Shown here: one piece after another, positions 45,701 through 58,503 of the stretch
Position numbering within the stretch: the first letter of the stretch is position 1
Layout: each line of letters begins with the position of its first letter
Assembly: GCA_037176725.1 (NCBI GenBank)
Contig: JAZBRS010000057.1
Coordinates: 84,093,501 to 84,157,500, forward strand
Direction: 5' to 3'
DNA length: 64,000 nt
DNA from: Posidonia oceanica
Lineage: Eukaryota > Streptophyta > Magnoliopsida > Alismatales > Posidoniaceae
Program-made: the position numbers and the translations under genes
The notes under the pieces: generated by a model
Database searches by the model: none
What the model was told of the DNA's origin: nothing
Seen by the model: only the letters and a program-made list of their open reading frames with translations

Positions 45701-48700
45701 TCAGCCGCCAGTCCGGCATACCCTCCACGAGCAGACTAGAAGATTTAGAGGAGGAAGCGCTAGCAGTCCAAGCAGCAGCAGTAGTAGAGTAGAAAGCAGA
45801 ATCAGTAACAGAATCATTAGCAGCCTCAGTAGCATGGCCATCAGCAGCATCAGTGACAGAATCAGCAAGGCCCTCAGTAGAATCAGCAGAGCACTCAGCA
45901 GAATCAGTCAGGCCAGAGCAGACAAAAGAAGTTGCCAAGATGGAGGTCGCGCACCGAGGCTACAAGAATACTCGAGTAAGCGTGACCATCCAGAAGCGTC
46001 ACCAAGGCCAAGCAGCGGAACACATGCACTCTTTCGACATCACAAATCCTTCTTTTGAGAAAGAGATCCTCTCAGAACTTATTGCTTACAGAGAGGAGGA
46101 TGATACAGGCGAAGACGAGACTAACGAACCATTGCCCGAGTTCCAGCCCTACGATGACGACCTAGAAGGCCCCAACCTCCATGTTGAAGAAGAAACAGAG
46201 GTTGTCAACATCGGCACAACTGAAGAAGTCAGAGAAGTCCGCATCAGTGCCCAGCTGTCCCCCCAAGCTCGAGCAGAGTTCATCGCATTCTTAAAGGAAT
46301 ATACGGATGTCTTCGCCTGGAGCAACGAAGATATGGTTGGCCTTGACATAGAGATAGTGGTGCACAATCTATCCCTGGATCTAGATGCCAAGCCAGTAAA
46401 GCAGAAGCTGAGAAGATGGCGACCGCAGTGGCTGCTTATGATCAAAGAAGAGATCATGAAACAGCACAGAGTTAATTTCCTCAAGGTCGTCCTTTACCCT
46501 GAATGGCTGGCAAACATTGTACCTGTGCCCAAGAAAGATGGCCGCATCTGGATCTGCATCGACTATAGGGACCTGAACAAGGCGAGTCCCAAGGACGACT
46601 TCCCATTACCTCACATTGACATCCTAGTCGACAATACAACGGGCCACAAGATGCTCTCCTTCATGGACGGCTTTTCTGGATATAATCAGATCAAAATGGC
46701 AGAAGAAGACATGAAAAGACTTCATTCATCACCCCTTGGGGAGTCTTCTGCTACCAAGTCATGCCGTTCAGGCTGAAGAATGTTGGCGCAACCTACCAGA
46801 GGGCCATGACTGCACTATTTCACGACCTCATGCACCAGGAAGTGGAGGTTTATGTAGACGACATGATTGCTAAAACTAAAGAGCCTGAAAATCATCTTGT
46901 CTGTCTGAAGAAGCTCTTTACTCGTCTACGAAAATACAAGTTGCGCCTGAACCCCAACAAGTGTGTATTCGGGGTGTCATTTGGAAAACTGCTAGGCTAC
47001 ATTGTTAGCCAAAGGGGGATTGAGGTGGACCCAATGAAGGCCAAAGCCATCATGGATATGCCACCCCCTCGGACTGAAAAGGAGGTCAGAGGCTTGCTTG
47101 GGCGTTTACAATACATCAGTCGCTTCATTGCACAGCTTACGCCCATCTATGAACCCATATTCAAGCTCCTGAAGAAAAATGCGCAGATTCATTGGAGCGA
47201 GGAGTGTCAGGCTGCATTTGCCAAGATCAAGCAGTTGCTGATTAAGCCTCCTGTCTTGGTTCTCCCCACTCCAGGGAGACCCTTACTTCTCTACCTTTCT
47301 ACCACGCAGCATTCCATGGGCACCGTCTTGGGCCAACATGACGAATCTGGTAGAAAGGAGCACGCCATTTACTACCTGAGCAAGAAGTTAAATGAATGCG
47401 AAGCCAGGTACAGTACAATAGAGAAGACTTGCCTATCCCTTGTCTGGGCTGCACAGAAATTAAGGCACTACATGATGGCATACCCAGTTTAGCTCTTGTG
47501 CCGGCATGATCCTATCAAGTTCCTCTTTCAAAAACTGGCCATGGTAGGTAGATGTGTTAAGTGGCAGGTGCTGCTGTCTCAGTACGACATCACCTTTGTC
47601 ACTCAGAAGTCTATGAAGGGCCAAGCTATGGTAGACCATCTTGCTGATCTCCCACTGCCTGAATATCAGCCACTCCAGACGCAGTTTCCAGATGAAGACA
47701 TTCTGTTTGCAATGGAGGACTCTGAAGACAAAGATCCTGAAGATCAGGAGCAATGGCAGTTATACTTTGATGGTGCTGTAAACAAGAAAGGCCGAGGCAT
47801 TGGCGCAGTGCTGACAACGCCTCAGGGACAGATGATTCCCTTCTCCAGGAAGCTGACTTTCAAATGCACCAACAACGAAGCAGAGTACGAAGCATGCATC
47901 CTAGGACTGAATGTTGCTTTCGAGCATGAGGTGCAGAAGTTGCTGGTGCATCGCGATGCTATGCTGGTGATCTCTCAAGTCCATGGCGAGTGGAAGACGA
48001 AAGATCCGAAGCTATTGCCATATCATGAACACTTGCTGAAGCTGATAGAACAATTTGCAAGCATCCGCTTCGCATACATGAACCGAGCAAGGAGTGCATA
48101 TGCAGATGCGTTAGCAACCCTAGCGCCCTGGCTCAGCATACCTGAAGATGGCACAGTGGATGTATCTGTTACTCGCATTGAGTAGCCTGCACACTGTATG
48201 AGCATTGAAGAGGCAGATTCAATAATAGAGGAGCAGCCCTGGTATAAAGACATAAAAGCTTTCTTGGAATCTGGCAGCTTTCCACCCGTACCTCAGTAGT
48301 GGACAAGAGAACTCTGACGCGTCTGGCGTCAAAGCATGTATTGGGGGCGGGACAGTTGTACAAGAGATCATACAATCAAATGCTCCTGCGCTGCCTGAAC
48401 AAATCAGAGGCTGATGCGCTGATGCTTCAAGTGCATGCGGGGACCTGCAGCCCGCACATGAATGGCGTCCTCCTGGCCAAGAAAATAATGCTACAAGGAT
48501 ACTACTGGCTAACTATGGAAGCTGACTGCTGCCGATTTGTGCACAAATGCCATAACTGCCAAGTGCACGGCAACTTTATTCGGGCGCCCCCTCAAGAACT
48601 GCACAGCATGTCCTCGCCGTGGCCCTTCTCCACTTGGGGGATTGATGTCATTGGCGCCATCCACCCTCCAGCTTCTAATGGTCATCGTTATATTCTGGTA

Positions 48701-49480
48701 GCGATTAATTACTTCACTAAGTAGGTGGAAGCGACCTCCTACAAAACGGTGACTCCCGTGGCTACAGAAAAGTTCATCAGAAACAATATCATAGCCCAGT
48801 ACGGGGTCCCACATGCAATTATATCTGACAATGGCACAAATTTCATTGCTAAGAGGATCGAAGACTATCTACAGAGCTTCAGTATCAAACATCACAGATC
48901 CTCGCCTTACCGGCCACAGATCAACGGTGCAGTGGAGTCCGCCAACAAAAATCTGGTCAAAATCCTGAAGAAGATGGCGGAAACTCATAAGGACTAGCAC
49001 GACAAACTTCCTTACGCACTCTGGGTGTATAGGACATCTATCCGCACTTCAACAGGTGCCACCCCATACTCTCTGGTGTATGGCATGGAGGCGGTGCTGC
49101 CCATCGAGGTAGAGATACCCTCACTGCAGATCCTACGCGAAGCTGAGTTGGATGAAGCAGAATGGGTCGAAGACTGCTGCGTCCAACTGAATCTGATTGA
49201 TGAGCACAAGCTGCAAGCTATGCATAATGCTCATTGCTACCAAAAGAGAATGGCCAGGTCATACTTGAAGAAAGTTCAGCCAAGAGGATTCCAGATAAGG
49301 GACCTTGTTCTACGCGCCATTCATTTGCCTGATGGTCGAGGGAAATTCTGACCTAACTGGCGTGGCCCCTTTGTGGTCAAACATGTCTTTTCGGGCGACG
49401 CTGTAACTCTTGAAGATATGGATCAGGTCGAGCAGTCTGAGCCCGTCAACCTCTGCTACCTCAAGAAGTACTATCAGTAG
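42771..49480 (+). pseudogene. pol: Element B pol, many stops and frameshifts
   Basis: Collinear with A's pol to the same end (LCYLKKYYQ, stop 49478-49480). Decay: stops at 43385, 43622, 45790, 47490, 48183, 48722, 48995 and 49349, plus a one-base loss near 46712. The protease motif is DNRS instead of DNGS (near 43893), and the G-patch-like region has lost two glycines (LRRHGQGI, GLSYEP). Reverse transcriptase YVDD is at 46851-46862; the second RNase H lies at 47755-48130 (FDGA, NEAEYEA, HRDAM, AYADALA) and the integrase at 48540-49480 (GIDVIG, SDNGTNF, AVESANK). It cannot make a working polyprotein. Its first RNase H also lacks the catalytic aspartate, so that loss is ancestral. Confidence 0.9.
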
Positions 49481-50608
49481 CCGAAGGCGGCCCCGTTGTA
49501 GATACTCTTCTCCCACTTATACACTTACATTCTCGCCCCTTACATTCTCATCCTACCTGCATCTTCTATCTTGTCTCCTACTTTTGTTCTTGAACATCCG
49601 CTTATGCTTCCTCTATCCTACTCTTGCATCCTCTCTTTTCAAATCATCATCGTCATCTTCTCAAAACATGCATCATCTTTTTCAAATCATCATCGTCATC
49701 CTCTCAAATCATGCATTGCATCTTCTGCCTGGTGATGAAAATCGGAAGTGCTTGCCTGCTTTGGGAGGAGTCCACCCTGCCTCACCCGGCACTACTCAGA
49801 TGCCTTAGCTAGTGAGGGAGCCACCATCAATCAGGACAGGCGAACTGCCTAAACTCGTAAGGACATACACCTCTGAGGGAGAAAAAATGCTAGGATGTGA
49901 GTTTGAAAAAAAGTGAGAATAGACATCTAGGCTTGGGCACATCCAAGGAACAGAAGACGAAGACAGAAGCCGGCCCTAGAGATAGGGGTGTGCAGTCTAA
50001 CCTTGCTCCTTCTACCCATCATATAGCAGACCCAAAGCCCACATCCATTACAACCCAAACACTCTTCTTTTCACCTCCAAGATAGGGATAGCAGAAGCCT
50101 ATGAAAAAAAAGAGAAAAAGAGAAATCAAGCAAGCAAACAAAAACAAAAAAGAGAAGAGAAAAAACAAGCAAAAAGAAAAAAAAAAAAGAAAGAGAAAAG
50201 AAAAGGGTTAGACAAGGATCAACCCGAAAAATACAGGAAATATCATCCCCCCGTACCTTACAAAAGACCCAAGGGTGTAAACCTAAAAAAGGTCTACCAC
50301 CTCCCTCCAAAGCAAACACTTACCATCTCCTAGCTAGGGGCAGAGAAAGACTGCATACCTATGAGGGAGAAATCAAAAAAAGAGAGCAGAAAGAGTAGGT
50401 GTAGGTCCTGAGAGTTCGACAAGTAGCCTGTCCTCACCACACCACCACCTGTATACTGCCAACACCCGTTCTAGAGTGCCACCAGCAAGCTAAGAGTCCA
50501 AGTAGGGTCCAGTGAGTTAGGGACCACTCCCTTCCTCTGCAGCAGGCACCAAAGCACTCCATATGTTGAGGGCACCCTAGCATACTAATCATTTCTTAAG
50601 CATATCAA
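49481..50608 (+). other. Element B, noncoding spacer after pol
   Basis: No gene. It aligns with A 8060-9171. Shared features are GAGGGAGAAA words, an A/G-rich tract (50100-50210), and the palindrome CCTAGCTAGG at 50328-50337. It is interrupted by the solo LTR at 50614. Confidence 0.6.
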
Positions 50609-50613
50609 CCTGC
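50609..50613. repeat. Target-site duplication CCTGC, left copy
   Basis: CCTGC immediately precedes the solo LTR tip; the identical right copy is 56338-56342. The uninterrupted sequence in element A (ACCTGCATCA on the sense strand, near 8070-8079) contains CCTGC once. Confidence 0.95.
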
Positions 50614-53600
50614 TGTTGACACCCCATCTTGGCAGGCTCGGACCCTTGGAGCCCTCTTGGTGATTGCTGGATCAAACCCCAACCAAACCCTAACCCTAAT
50701 CCTCCTCTCTACCCTTCAAAATCAGCCTGTCTTGACCTAAACCTTTACCCCCCTTCCCGACCTCAAAACCTAACCAAAATCCATAGGAAAACCTACCACT
50801 ATCCATTCAACGAACCTACCCAAAGACCTAGGAATTTCCAAACCTAACCCATTCCCAAAAACCCTAGAAAACTTAGGTAAAACTACCCTTCTTCTACACC
50901 TTGAAACCCCTCCAAAACCTCCTTAAAATCGGACCAAAACTTCAAGCCCAACACTAGAAACCTTAGGCTGCCCACTCGCCAATTCTCACCCCATTCCAAG
51001 ACCATTAAGACCCTCTTTCACCCAAATTATCCTTTTCTCTCTCCGGGATTATCATTTTCTCTCTCCTCTCTCTCTCCTGATTATCATCTCTCTTCTCATC
51101 CCCTTCTTATCCTTTTTCTGGTCTGGCTGTGGGCCCCCTCTGTGCCTCTATCCTTCCTCTATCTTATCCCTATTTTTACTTTATTTTTAACACTTTTTCT
51201 GAATTTTAATAAATCGTTTTCCTCTAGTCTATCCCTTTTCCTCTTATCTCCCTCTTTTTTCCATTCCTTTCCTCCTTCTCTTTTCCTTTTCCCCCTTTTG
51301 CAAAAATCCACAAAAACCTATAAAAATCTGTAAAATCTCGAAACACAAAAGAAGCAAATCAGAACCCTAAGAAAAACAATTAAAAAATGTTAAACAAGCA
51401 ATTAACAACTTAAACTTAACTTAAGCAAGCTAAAAAGAAAACCAAGCATGCAAACTAAAAAATGCAAAACAAATCAAAAGAAAACACTGAAAAATCGAGG
51501 AAAAAGCTAAAATAAAATCAAAACCCACCAAAGGTAAAAACCCATCAGAAGAATTAAAAACAAACCCAAAAACAAGAATTAAAAAAAAATCAAATGCTAA
51601 AACAAGTAATTAAGGAAGACAAAAGACTTAACTTAATAAACATAAGAAAAACAAGTAAAAAACTTAATTAAAAAAGAAAAGAAAAACACATCTGAAAAGC
51701 CTAAAAAACACTCTATCAAACCAGAAAAATCCAACTAAAAACTTCAAAAAAAATCAACAAAGTAAAAATCAAAACACAACTTAAAAGATTTAAGAAGGAA
51801 AAACCTTAACAAGACTACAACTTAAAAGTCTAAAAAACATCCTGATTAATGGGAAATTAAATCCTAAAAAATCCTAATTAATATCCTAAGTGTCCAACAA
51901 GGGAAACACATTTTTTAAAACAATTTAAAAAAAGGTTTAACAAACATTTAATCAAGTGAAAACTAATTAAAAGCAAAACCAAAACCCTAAAATCCTAATC
52001 AAGTCCAAAACCCATTTAAACCACACTAATTAACCAAAAGGAGTCATTAAAAAATCTGATTAAGATCCTGTTTCACAGCACAAGCACCTTAATATTTTTA
52101 CTTATTTTTAATTTGTTTTTTCCTATTTTATTTCCCCATTCTACCCTCTCTTTCTTTCTTCCTTCTTTCTTTCTTTCTTTCTTTCCTTACTGGGCTCAAT
52201 CCGGCCCGTTTCCCCTTTTTTCTTTTTTTTCTTTCTTTTTTCTCGGCCCGCAGCAGTCCGGCCCGTTTTCTCCTTCTTCTTCCTTCTTCTTCCTCGCGCT
52301 TCCACCGGATTTCCTTCCCACGAGCTCGCTGCTACAGATCTCCCTCCATCCATTTGAATTCGAAGCTCCGTCCTTTCATCTACAGCAGCTCGCCGTCTCC
52401 TCATCTCAGCACCAAATCCGGAGTCGGTCGCCTCGCCGTCTCCTCTGCTGCAGTGGCCGCCGACGAATTTGAAATTCGGAAGCGCGCCAGCAGCCGGCCT
52501 CCACCAGATATAAGCCTCTCCTTCGTTCCTCCTTCGGGGCAAATGAACCTTCAGCAAGAGAGCAAACCCAGAGAGCGTGAGTGATCTCAGAGAGCAATTC
52601 AGAGAGCCATTCCCACTTCCCTTCTTCCACCTGCAACTCCTTCCTCTTCTTCTCTGTCTCCCCCACTTCTAGAGGAGAGAGTGGCCAGAAAGAGTGGTTT
52701 GGGAGTCACCTCTGTATCCCGGAGAGAGACTCCAATCCCCCAGCCTCCTCCACCCAATTCCCTTCCCTTCCTCTGCCAAAAACTTCAGCAAAACCTCCCC
52801 TCTCTTTTCCAGTGAGCCAGGCCCTTTCCCAGCCTCCATCTTCCTTCCTGTTACTTCCCCAATCTCACCCAGCACCTGACCTTCTTCCTCCAACATTCAC
52901 CAGCCGTTCCACCACTTAAAATCTCCCAGAAACACACCCTGATCCCAACTGAAACCCAACTCCTTCCCTTCGGCAATTCCCTCTACTCCAGCTCACCGCC
53001 TTCCCCCAAACTTCTTCCAGAGACTCACTGGACCTCCATCTTCTCAAAACACCAACCATCAAACCCAGCCACCCACCACAGATCGAGAACTCCACTCCAA
53101 ACACCTGCATCAACCACAGACCAAAATTTGTCCCAACTCCCAAACCCCCTCCACTCGTACCAGAAACCTTCTCCGAGCATCCAGCTACACTCCTCAGACC
53201 TCCAGCAACCTCCCGAAGGGCTTCGCTCCGCCAGACGAGCAGCCAACACCTCCCCCGGCCTCCGGCAGTATCAGGCGAACCCAAAAGTGCCGGATCTCCC
53301 TCCAGCCTTCGCAGCTCACGTCTGACCACCTGGGAAGCTCCGGAGGATCGTTCTGAGGCGACTCCAGCCTTCGCGAGCCGCTGAAAGCCTCCCCTGCAAC
53401 TGGACGACGACCACCGGCCGACTCCGACACTGCCGAGGTCGGGAGCACCTTCCTGACACGATCGCAGGTACCACTCGCTCCCCCCCTCTCTCTCTCCTCC
53501 TCCTGCTGCTTCTCCGCCAGTCAGAACCGAGTTCCGAGCGTTCCGGACGCAGTTGCAGTTCGCCGGACAGCTCTCCTTCTCCGGCGCCGGCTGTTCTTCC

Positions 53601-56337
53601 TCCGGACACTTCGACCACCCGAGCGAGCTCCGGACCATTCCCAGAGCTCCGGACGATCGCCGACGTCGTTCTCCGCCCTCCCGCGCATCCTCAGCCTCCC
53701 CTGTCGACGGCCACGGGTACTGCCGGCGCTCTGCTACAGTACTCGTCGCCGTCGACCAGTTACTGTGCATTTATTTTATTCTGGCTAAAGTTTTAAGTAA
53801 ATATTGCATATTTGGTTTAAGTTTCTGTCATTTTACATTCCGGTCCTTATTCCACTTAATCTACTGTGCTTTTAAATCAAAATCATATTAAATTGCTGTT
53901 TTTATTGATGTTTTTCAGTATTTGCAATCTGGTCCATTTACTGTGCTATGCTGTTATAATATTTTGCATTTTAGCCCCTCTGTTTTCGTTTTTTGCATGT
54001 AAGTCCTGCACTAAATCATTTTATTTAAATGCATTAACTTTACCATACTGCATTGCATCCTGGCCCCCTGCATGTTTTTATTTTTGCATTTAAGTCCCAT
54101 GCACTGTAGCAACTTAGGATTTATTTTTTATTTTTGCATACTGCATTGCATATTTTACCTTCTAGTCTTGCATATTTGCAGTTAGGTCCATTTTAAATGG
54201 ACAGTAACTGTGCTGCATGCATTTTAGCTTATTACATTGCATTTTTGACCCTGATCTTTTTAAAAATTGCACTGTGGTCCTGTTATTTAATTTTCAGAGC
54301 ATATTTTCCATGCTAAATTGCATTTTCAGCCCCTGCATGATTTCAAAATCACACCTAGGTCCTTGCATGTTTTAAAAAATCATGTGAAAAGACCATTTTG
54401 CCCCTAGGTTGCATTCTAGCTCCTATGCCCACCAAATTTCATGCAGACCTTCCACTAATATCCCCAGACTCCCTGGAACCTTGTTTTCTGGAAAAATTGC
54501 ATTTTAGACCCTAGTTTTTTTCAAAATTGCACTCTGACTTCTTTTTGGTTTCAAAACCCCTTTTAAAGCACACCCTCTTTTCAAAACAACTTTCTAAGCC
54601 TAGTTTTGCCAAACAAAGCCTTGCCCTCCCCTGTTTTCGAAATCCTTTCCCATGGAACCCTGTTTTCTGGGAAATTTGCACTTTTAGCCCCTTCTCTTTT
54701 CCAAAATGTACCCTGAAATCCTGGTTTTTCCCAGTTTCTTATCATTGCTTTTTCTTGCTTTTGCATGCATCCTGCACTCATCTAGCCTTGCATTCTAGCA
54801 TCTTCTTGCACACACTGAGCACTTCTAGCTCCCCTTCACCTGGGAGGACCCTTTTGCACACCCCTAGGACCTCCTGAACACCTAGATCTGCTCTTCTCCC
54901 CTGTTCTGGCCTTCTGCCTTGAAGCTGCAATATCTTGCAATCCGGCCGTTGGATCTTCTCAAGTAAGCTGCCCAGGCGACCGCAGCGAAGCGCTCTTCAG
55001 CATGGACCAGACGGATTTCAGATCAGGCTCCTGGATCTCCAGGTATGTCCTCCTGAACCCCTGCATTGCATTCATTTGCATGCCATTTGCACAGTTTTCC
55101 TCGTTTTGGTTTTCTGTCTCTTTGAGCATGTAGAATAGGGCCTCTCCTTTTTGCTTGTACCTTCAAATCCTCGTTTCGCGTTTCCCTGTGTGTTTTGTGT
55201 TGAGTTTTCCTTGGATTTGCCACGCAATGTGACTTTCTTCCCCCTTTTCCACGATCCGATCGCATCGCGAGCTTTGGGCAGCATGCAAGACACACCGTGG
55301 AACGGTTTAGTGGGAAACAGTCACTAAGAGGTGGTGATCCCCCCGTTTGCACACTCTCCCCTCTGTAGGTCTTCATACCTACTCTGAGTGGTCCTGAACG
55401 ATGCCTGTTCTTACACGCACGTTGTTCTGCCTCCCCTTTGGCCTCTTCTAATCTCTTTCTGCATTCTTGCATTTGCATGGCTTTCCCGAGGTTTTTGCTT
55501 CGCTGTTTTGGCACCATTCTGCGTGCCCGCCTTTGTTTTGGCACCATTTTGCGTGCCCATCTGTTTTCTTGCCTTGTTTTGCGTGCTGTCTTGCTTTCTC
55601 GCTTGTTTTGCGCGCCGTTTTCGCTCTTTTGCATTGTTTTGCGTGTGTTGCCCTTTTCTCGTCTCGTTTTACGTGTTTTGCGCCGTTTTCCCTTGTGTGT
55701 CGATCGCATTGCATGGTTTTCTCGCTGTTTTGTTTTCTCGCTTGCATTTGCATATAGGGCTGTGATGCTTACTGTCTGGAGTTCTCACGAGCCAGGTTTC
55801 GCCTAATTCGGAACACGGGCAGCGCAGCTGAGCATTTAGAGGGCACGTTGACTTCCTTGCTTTGTTTCTTTCATCACTTAGAGCACACCTTGAGCATTCA
55901 TTCAGGCATTTATAGGCACATAGGCATTCAATCCTGCATTTTTCTACGTATGCGAGCGTAAGCCTAGAAAGACCGATTTTCAGGCGTGTCGGGGGTGCCT
56001 AACACCTTCCCCGCACGTAACAGGAGTCCTTACCCTGTCTTTTGGCCCGCAATGACCATACTGCCTTTACCCTAGGCTAGAGTCATCTCATTTGCATTTG
56101 TTTGCATTTGTTTTCCCTTGCATTGCTTTGCTTTGCATTTATTGCTCGGTTTTGCGCGTTAATTCACGCATTATCCCGGTTTTCCTCGTCTTCCGTTAAT
56201 AGACGTGGTGGCGACTCTGATTTGTCTTATCTTTCCTTTTCCTCCTCGATTTCCAAGTGTTTTCGAGTTGAGCCTCTTCCTCGGATCTCAATCGCCGCTG
56301 GGATATAGCGAGCCTGATTCCGATCGGGATCGCTACA
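50614..56337 (+). mobile_element. Solo LTR of the A subfamily inserted in element B (5724 bp)
   Basis: It begins TGTTGACACCCCATCTTGGC and ends GGGATCGCTACA, like LTR A from tip to tip, but is 252 bp shorter and diverged. It is flanked by the 5 bp repeat CCTGC, with B sequence continuing on both sides. No PBS or polypurine tract adjoins it, so it is a solo LTR left by recombination between two LTRs of a full element. It keeps GATATAAG (52507), CAG|GTACCAC (53465-53474), CCAG|GTATGTCC (55040-55050), TTTTGCGTGCC-type repeats (55505-55690) and the GGGGGTGCCTAACACC block (55990-56005). Confidence 0.95.
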
Positions 56338-56342
56338 CCTGC
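56338..56342. repeat. Target-site duplication CCTGC, right copy
   Basis: Identical to 50609-50613, directly after the LTR end CTACA. Confidence 0.95.
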
Positions 56343-56709
56343 ATCACGCATACATGCATCTCCAATCATCCTTTCCTTCTTATCAATCGTTCCGCTCTGC
56401 AACTTGCCCTGACTCTGAGACAGTACTTCTTGCCAAGCACATGTTGACGTTGCTCGGGCTGCACTGGTCCAGATCTCCTGCCAGTCCTTGCCCCTGTGTC
56501 CACAAGATTGCTGCAGATTTCCTTTGCTTATGTCTGCATAGCTACTATATTCTGATATTAACTGCTGGATACATATTGAACTGTTATATCAGCCTCAGAT
56601 TTTGCTTTCTGTTAGCGATTATATGCCTGTGTGTTCTGACTGTCTATAACATTGATAACAAGTACCTTCAAGCTCTGCAACATCTGCCTGTACCCCTACG
56701 GCCTGTGCC
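56343..56709 (+). other. Element B sequence resumes; region before accessory gene
   Basis: It continues from the target site with the words of A 7723-8070. No gene. In A the frame is open for 45 codons upstream of the accessory ATG; here the equivalent stretch is broken, which supports the ATG at 56710 as the true start. Confidence 0.6.
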
Positions 56710-57912
56710 ATGGGATATCCAACTCTTGAAACCCCAGTGCACTGTTCTGAAGTCCTGTGGGGCTGGATTGGCAAGCTTACTCAAGAAGACTGCGAGAAGC
56801 TGCACCTCTGGGGCATACCCACGAAACTGTTAAAGGCGGCTGATGTTGAAGTAAGCCGTCACCTTCTGTGCGCTACTACAAGATTCTGGAAGTCGGCGCA
56901 CCATGTCTTCTACTTTGGAAGGACTGAGCTGACACCTACTCTAAAGGAGGTGCGCCGCATCTGTGGCTTCTTCCGGTTGATGGGACCGCCCATTTTCATG
57001 AGGCACAACAAATACATAGCGGTCCTCTGCAAGCTATTTGAGCTATCTACTGACCGGTGCCAGCAAAGACTGATCTGCACCAGCGGCCCCACACCCATGC
57101 TGCGCTTACACTACTTTGATGAGATCATAGAAAAGAGCGCTGAACTCGGGGATGATCTGTGGCTTCAGGGATTTGTCACCCGATTTCTGGGGGAGCTGAT
57201 CTTCACTCATGGCCAGATGACAATCGCGATAGAAATTGCTGAAATCGCACTTGCTGTGGTGACTAGGCAGATCGACCTGGCACCAGTCATCTTGGTAGAA
57301 ACTTACTACAGACTGGACTGCATCTCCCATCGCTGCCGCCACTTCCATGGCTGCGGAGTGCTAGTACAGATCTGGCTGGCTGCACACCTTGAATTGAACT
57401 TGCTGCGCCCCTGAGGCCACATCATTGAAACATACTGCAACAGCGGCCACGCCAGGACAATCAAAAAGATCCCTGAAGAATACAAGAAGCTATCTGAGCT
57501 GACGGACGACACCGTCACGTGGCGCATCATCCCATCTGCGGCCAAGCCTTTCACTATCTTCTTCGATACCCGTGATGCGCGACTCGTGGTGCTGCTTGGA
57601 TTCACCGGAGGCGTGGAGTATCACCCCATCCAGGTCATGCAGTAGTTCGGCCTCCAGCAGGGCGCCTTCATAGACAGCACAGCCCCAAGGCTCCTTCAAG
57701 CATATCCTTACAAGACAACATCTGCTACAACAAAGCTGGCTAATCTCATGCAGCATGGAGTGCGGTCTACTGACCTGGCATCTGCACAAGGCTCGAGATG
57801 TACTCCCGAATATCTGACGGAGGTACAAGCTTTCTGGCCTATCAGTGAGATACCTCCTGGCGCTCCGCAATTCCCTGATTCCAGAAGGGCAAAGAAAGCC
57901 CGGACTGACTAG
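56710..57912 (+). pseudogene. Accessory plant-mobile-domain-like gene of element B, two stops
   Basis: This is collinear over its full length with the 400-residue protein of A, starting MGYPTLETP and ending RRAKKARTD. Stops are TGA at 57412-57414 and TAG at 57643-57645 (CAG in A). The central blocks are kept: TRFWKSAHHVFYF, LKEVRRICGF, WLQGFVTRFLGELIFTHGQM and DLAPVILVETYYRL. The first 234 codons are still open. Conservation between A and B is close to that of pol, so the gene was under constraint in the family before B decayed. Confidence 0.8.
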
Positions 57913-58191
57913 AGCGTCCATGTAACTGCTAGTCTATCTTTTGCTGTAAACTTTTGGCTTGCCACAGGCATATAATCAAGTTCAATCAATACAAAGGCAT
58001 TCCGAGCCATCTGTTTGCATTCCAAATCTGCTTCAAGCGCATGCATGAACATATCAATCATATCTGTAGGGCCGTTGGCCAAACTTGCTGCCAAACACCG
58101 TAGGAAAGTCCTCATCAATCAACCCAAGTGCTGACCCATGACATCTGAACAAGCAAAGCTGCCGGGCACCGTCATCCGGATCTTCATCAGC
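57913..58191 (+). other. Element B, spacer after accessory gene
   Basis: No gene or clear repeat. It corresponds to A 6240-6519. Confidence 0.5.
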
Positions 58192-58440
58192 AGGCTGGCA
58201 CCCCCAACTGCCCAGCGATAGGTCCGTCAACCTGTCATTCTTGGCTGGCACCCCCAACTGCCCAGTGATAGGTCCGTCAACCTGTCATCATCCTTGGGCT
58301 GGTACCCCAAACTACTCGTCTGGCAAACACGACAGTTTTGTCTTCATCCTCTGCTTTCGATGCCAAGGACACGTTGGCCAACCCCTGGTATCATCCTGAT
58401 ACTAGGGGCATCTTTTGATCGCCCCTTGGTATCACTCTCT
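58192..58440 (+). repeat. Element B, TTGACGG-type repeats and CCCCTGGTATC inverted repeat
   Basis: Two direct copies of GGCTGGCACCCCCAACTGCC followed by GATAGGTCCGTCAACC (about 58194 and 58244), and a third diverged copy, match the marker words of A's 109-bp array. CCCCTGGTATC at 58382-58392 pairs with GATACTAGGGG at 58398-58408 over a 5-base loop, with one G.U-type pair. Confidence 0.75.
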
Positions 58441-58503
58441 CTCTCTTTCCCCCATGATATTCCTGGTATCATGGGATGATTCGCCCTTGCGAAATCCATT
58501 CAC

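Noticed and set aside
52669..53770. Minus-strand frame of 284 codons in the solo LTR
   Set aside because: It is GC-rich and antisense to the LTR; no domain and no counterpart in LTR A.
50614..56337. A separate complete element inside B
   Set aside because: Only one LTR is present, with matching duplications on both sides and no internal region.
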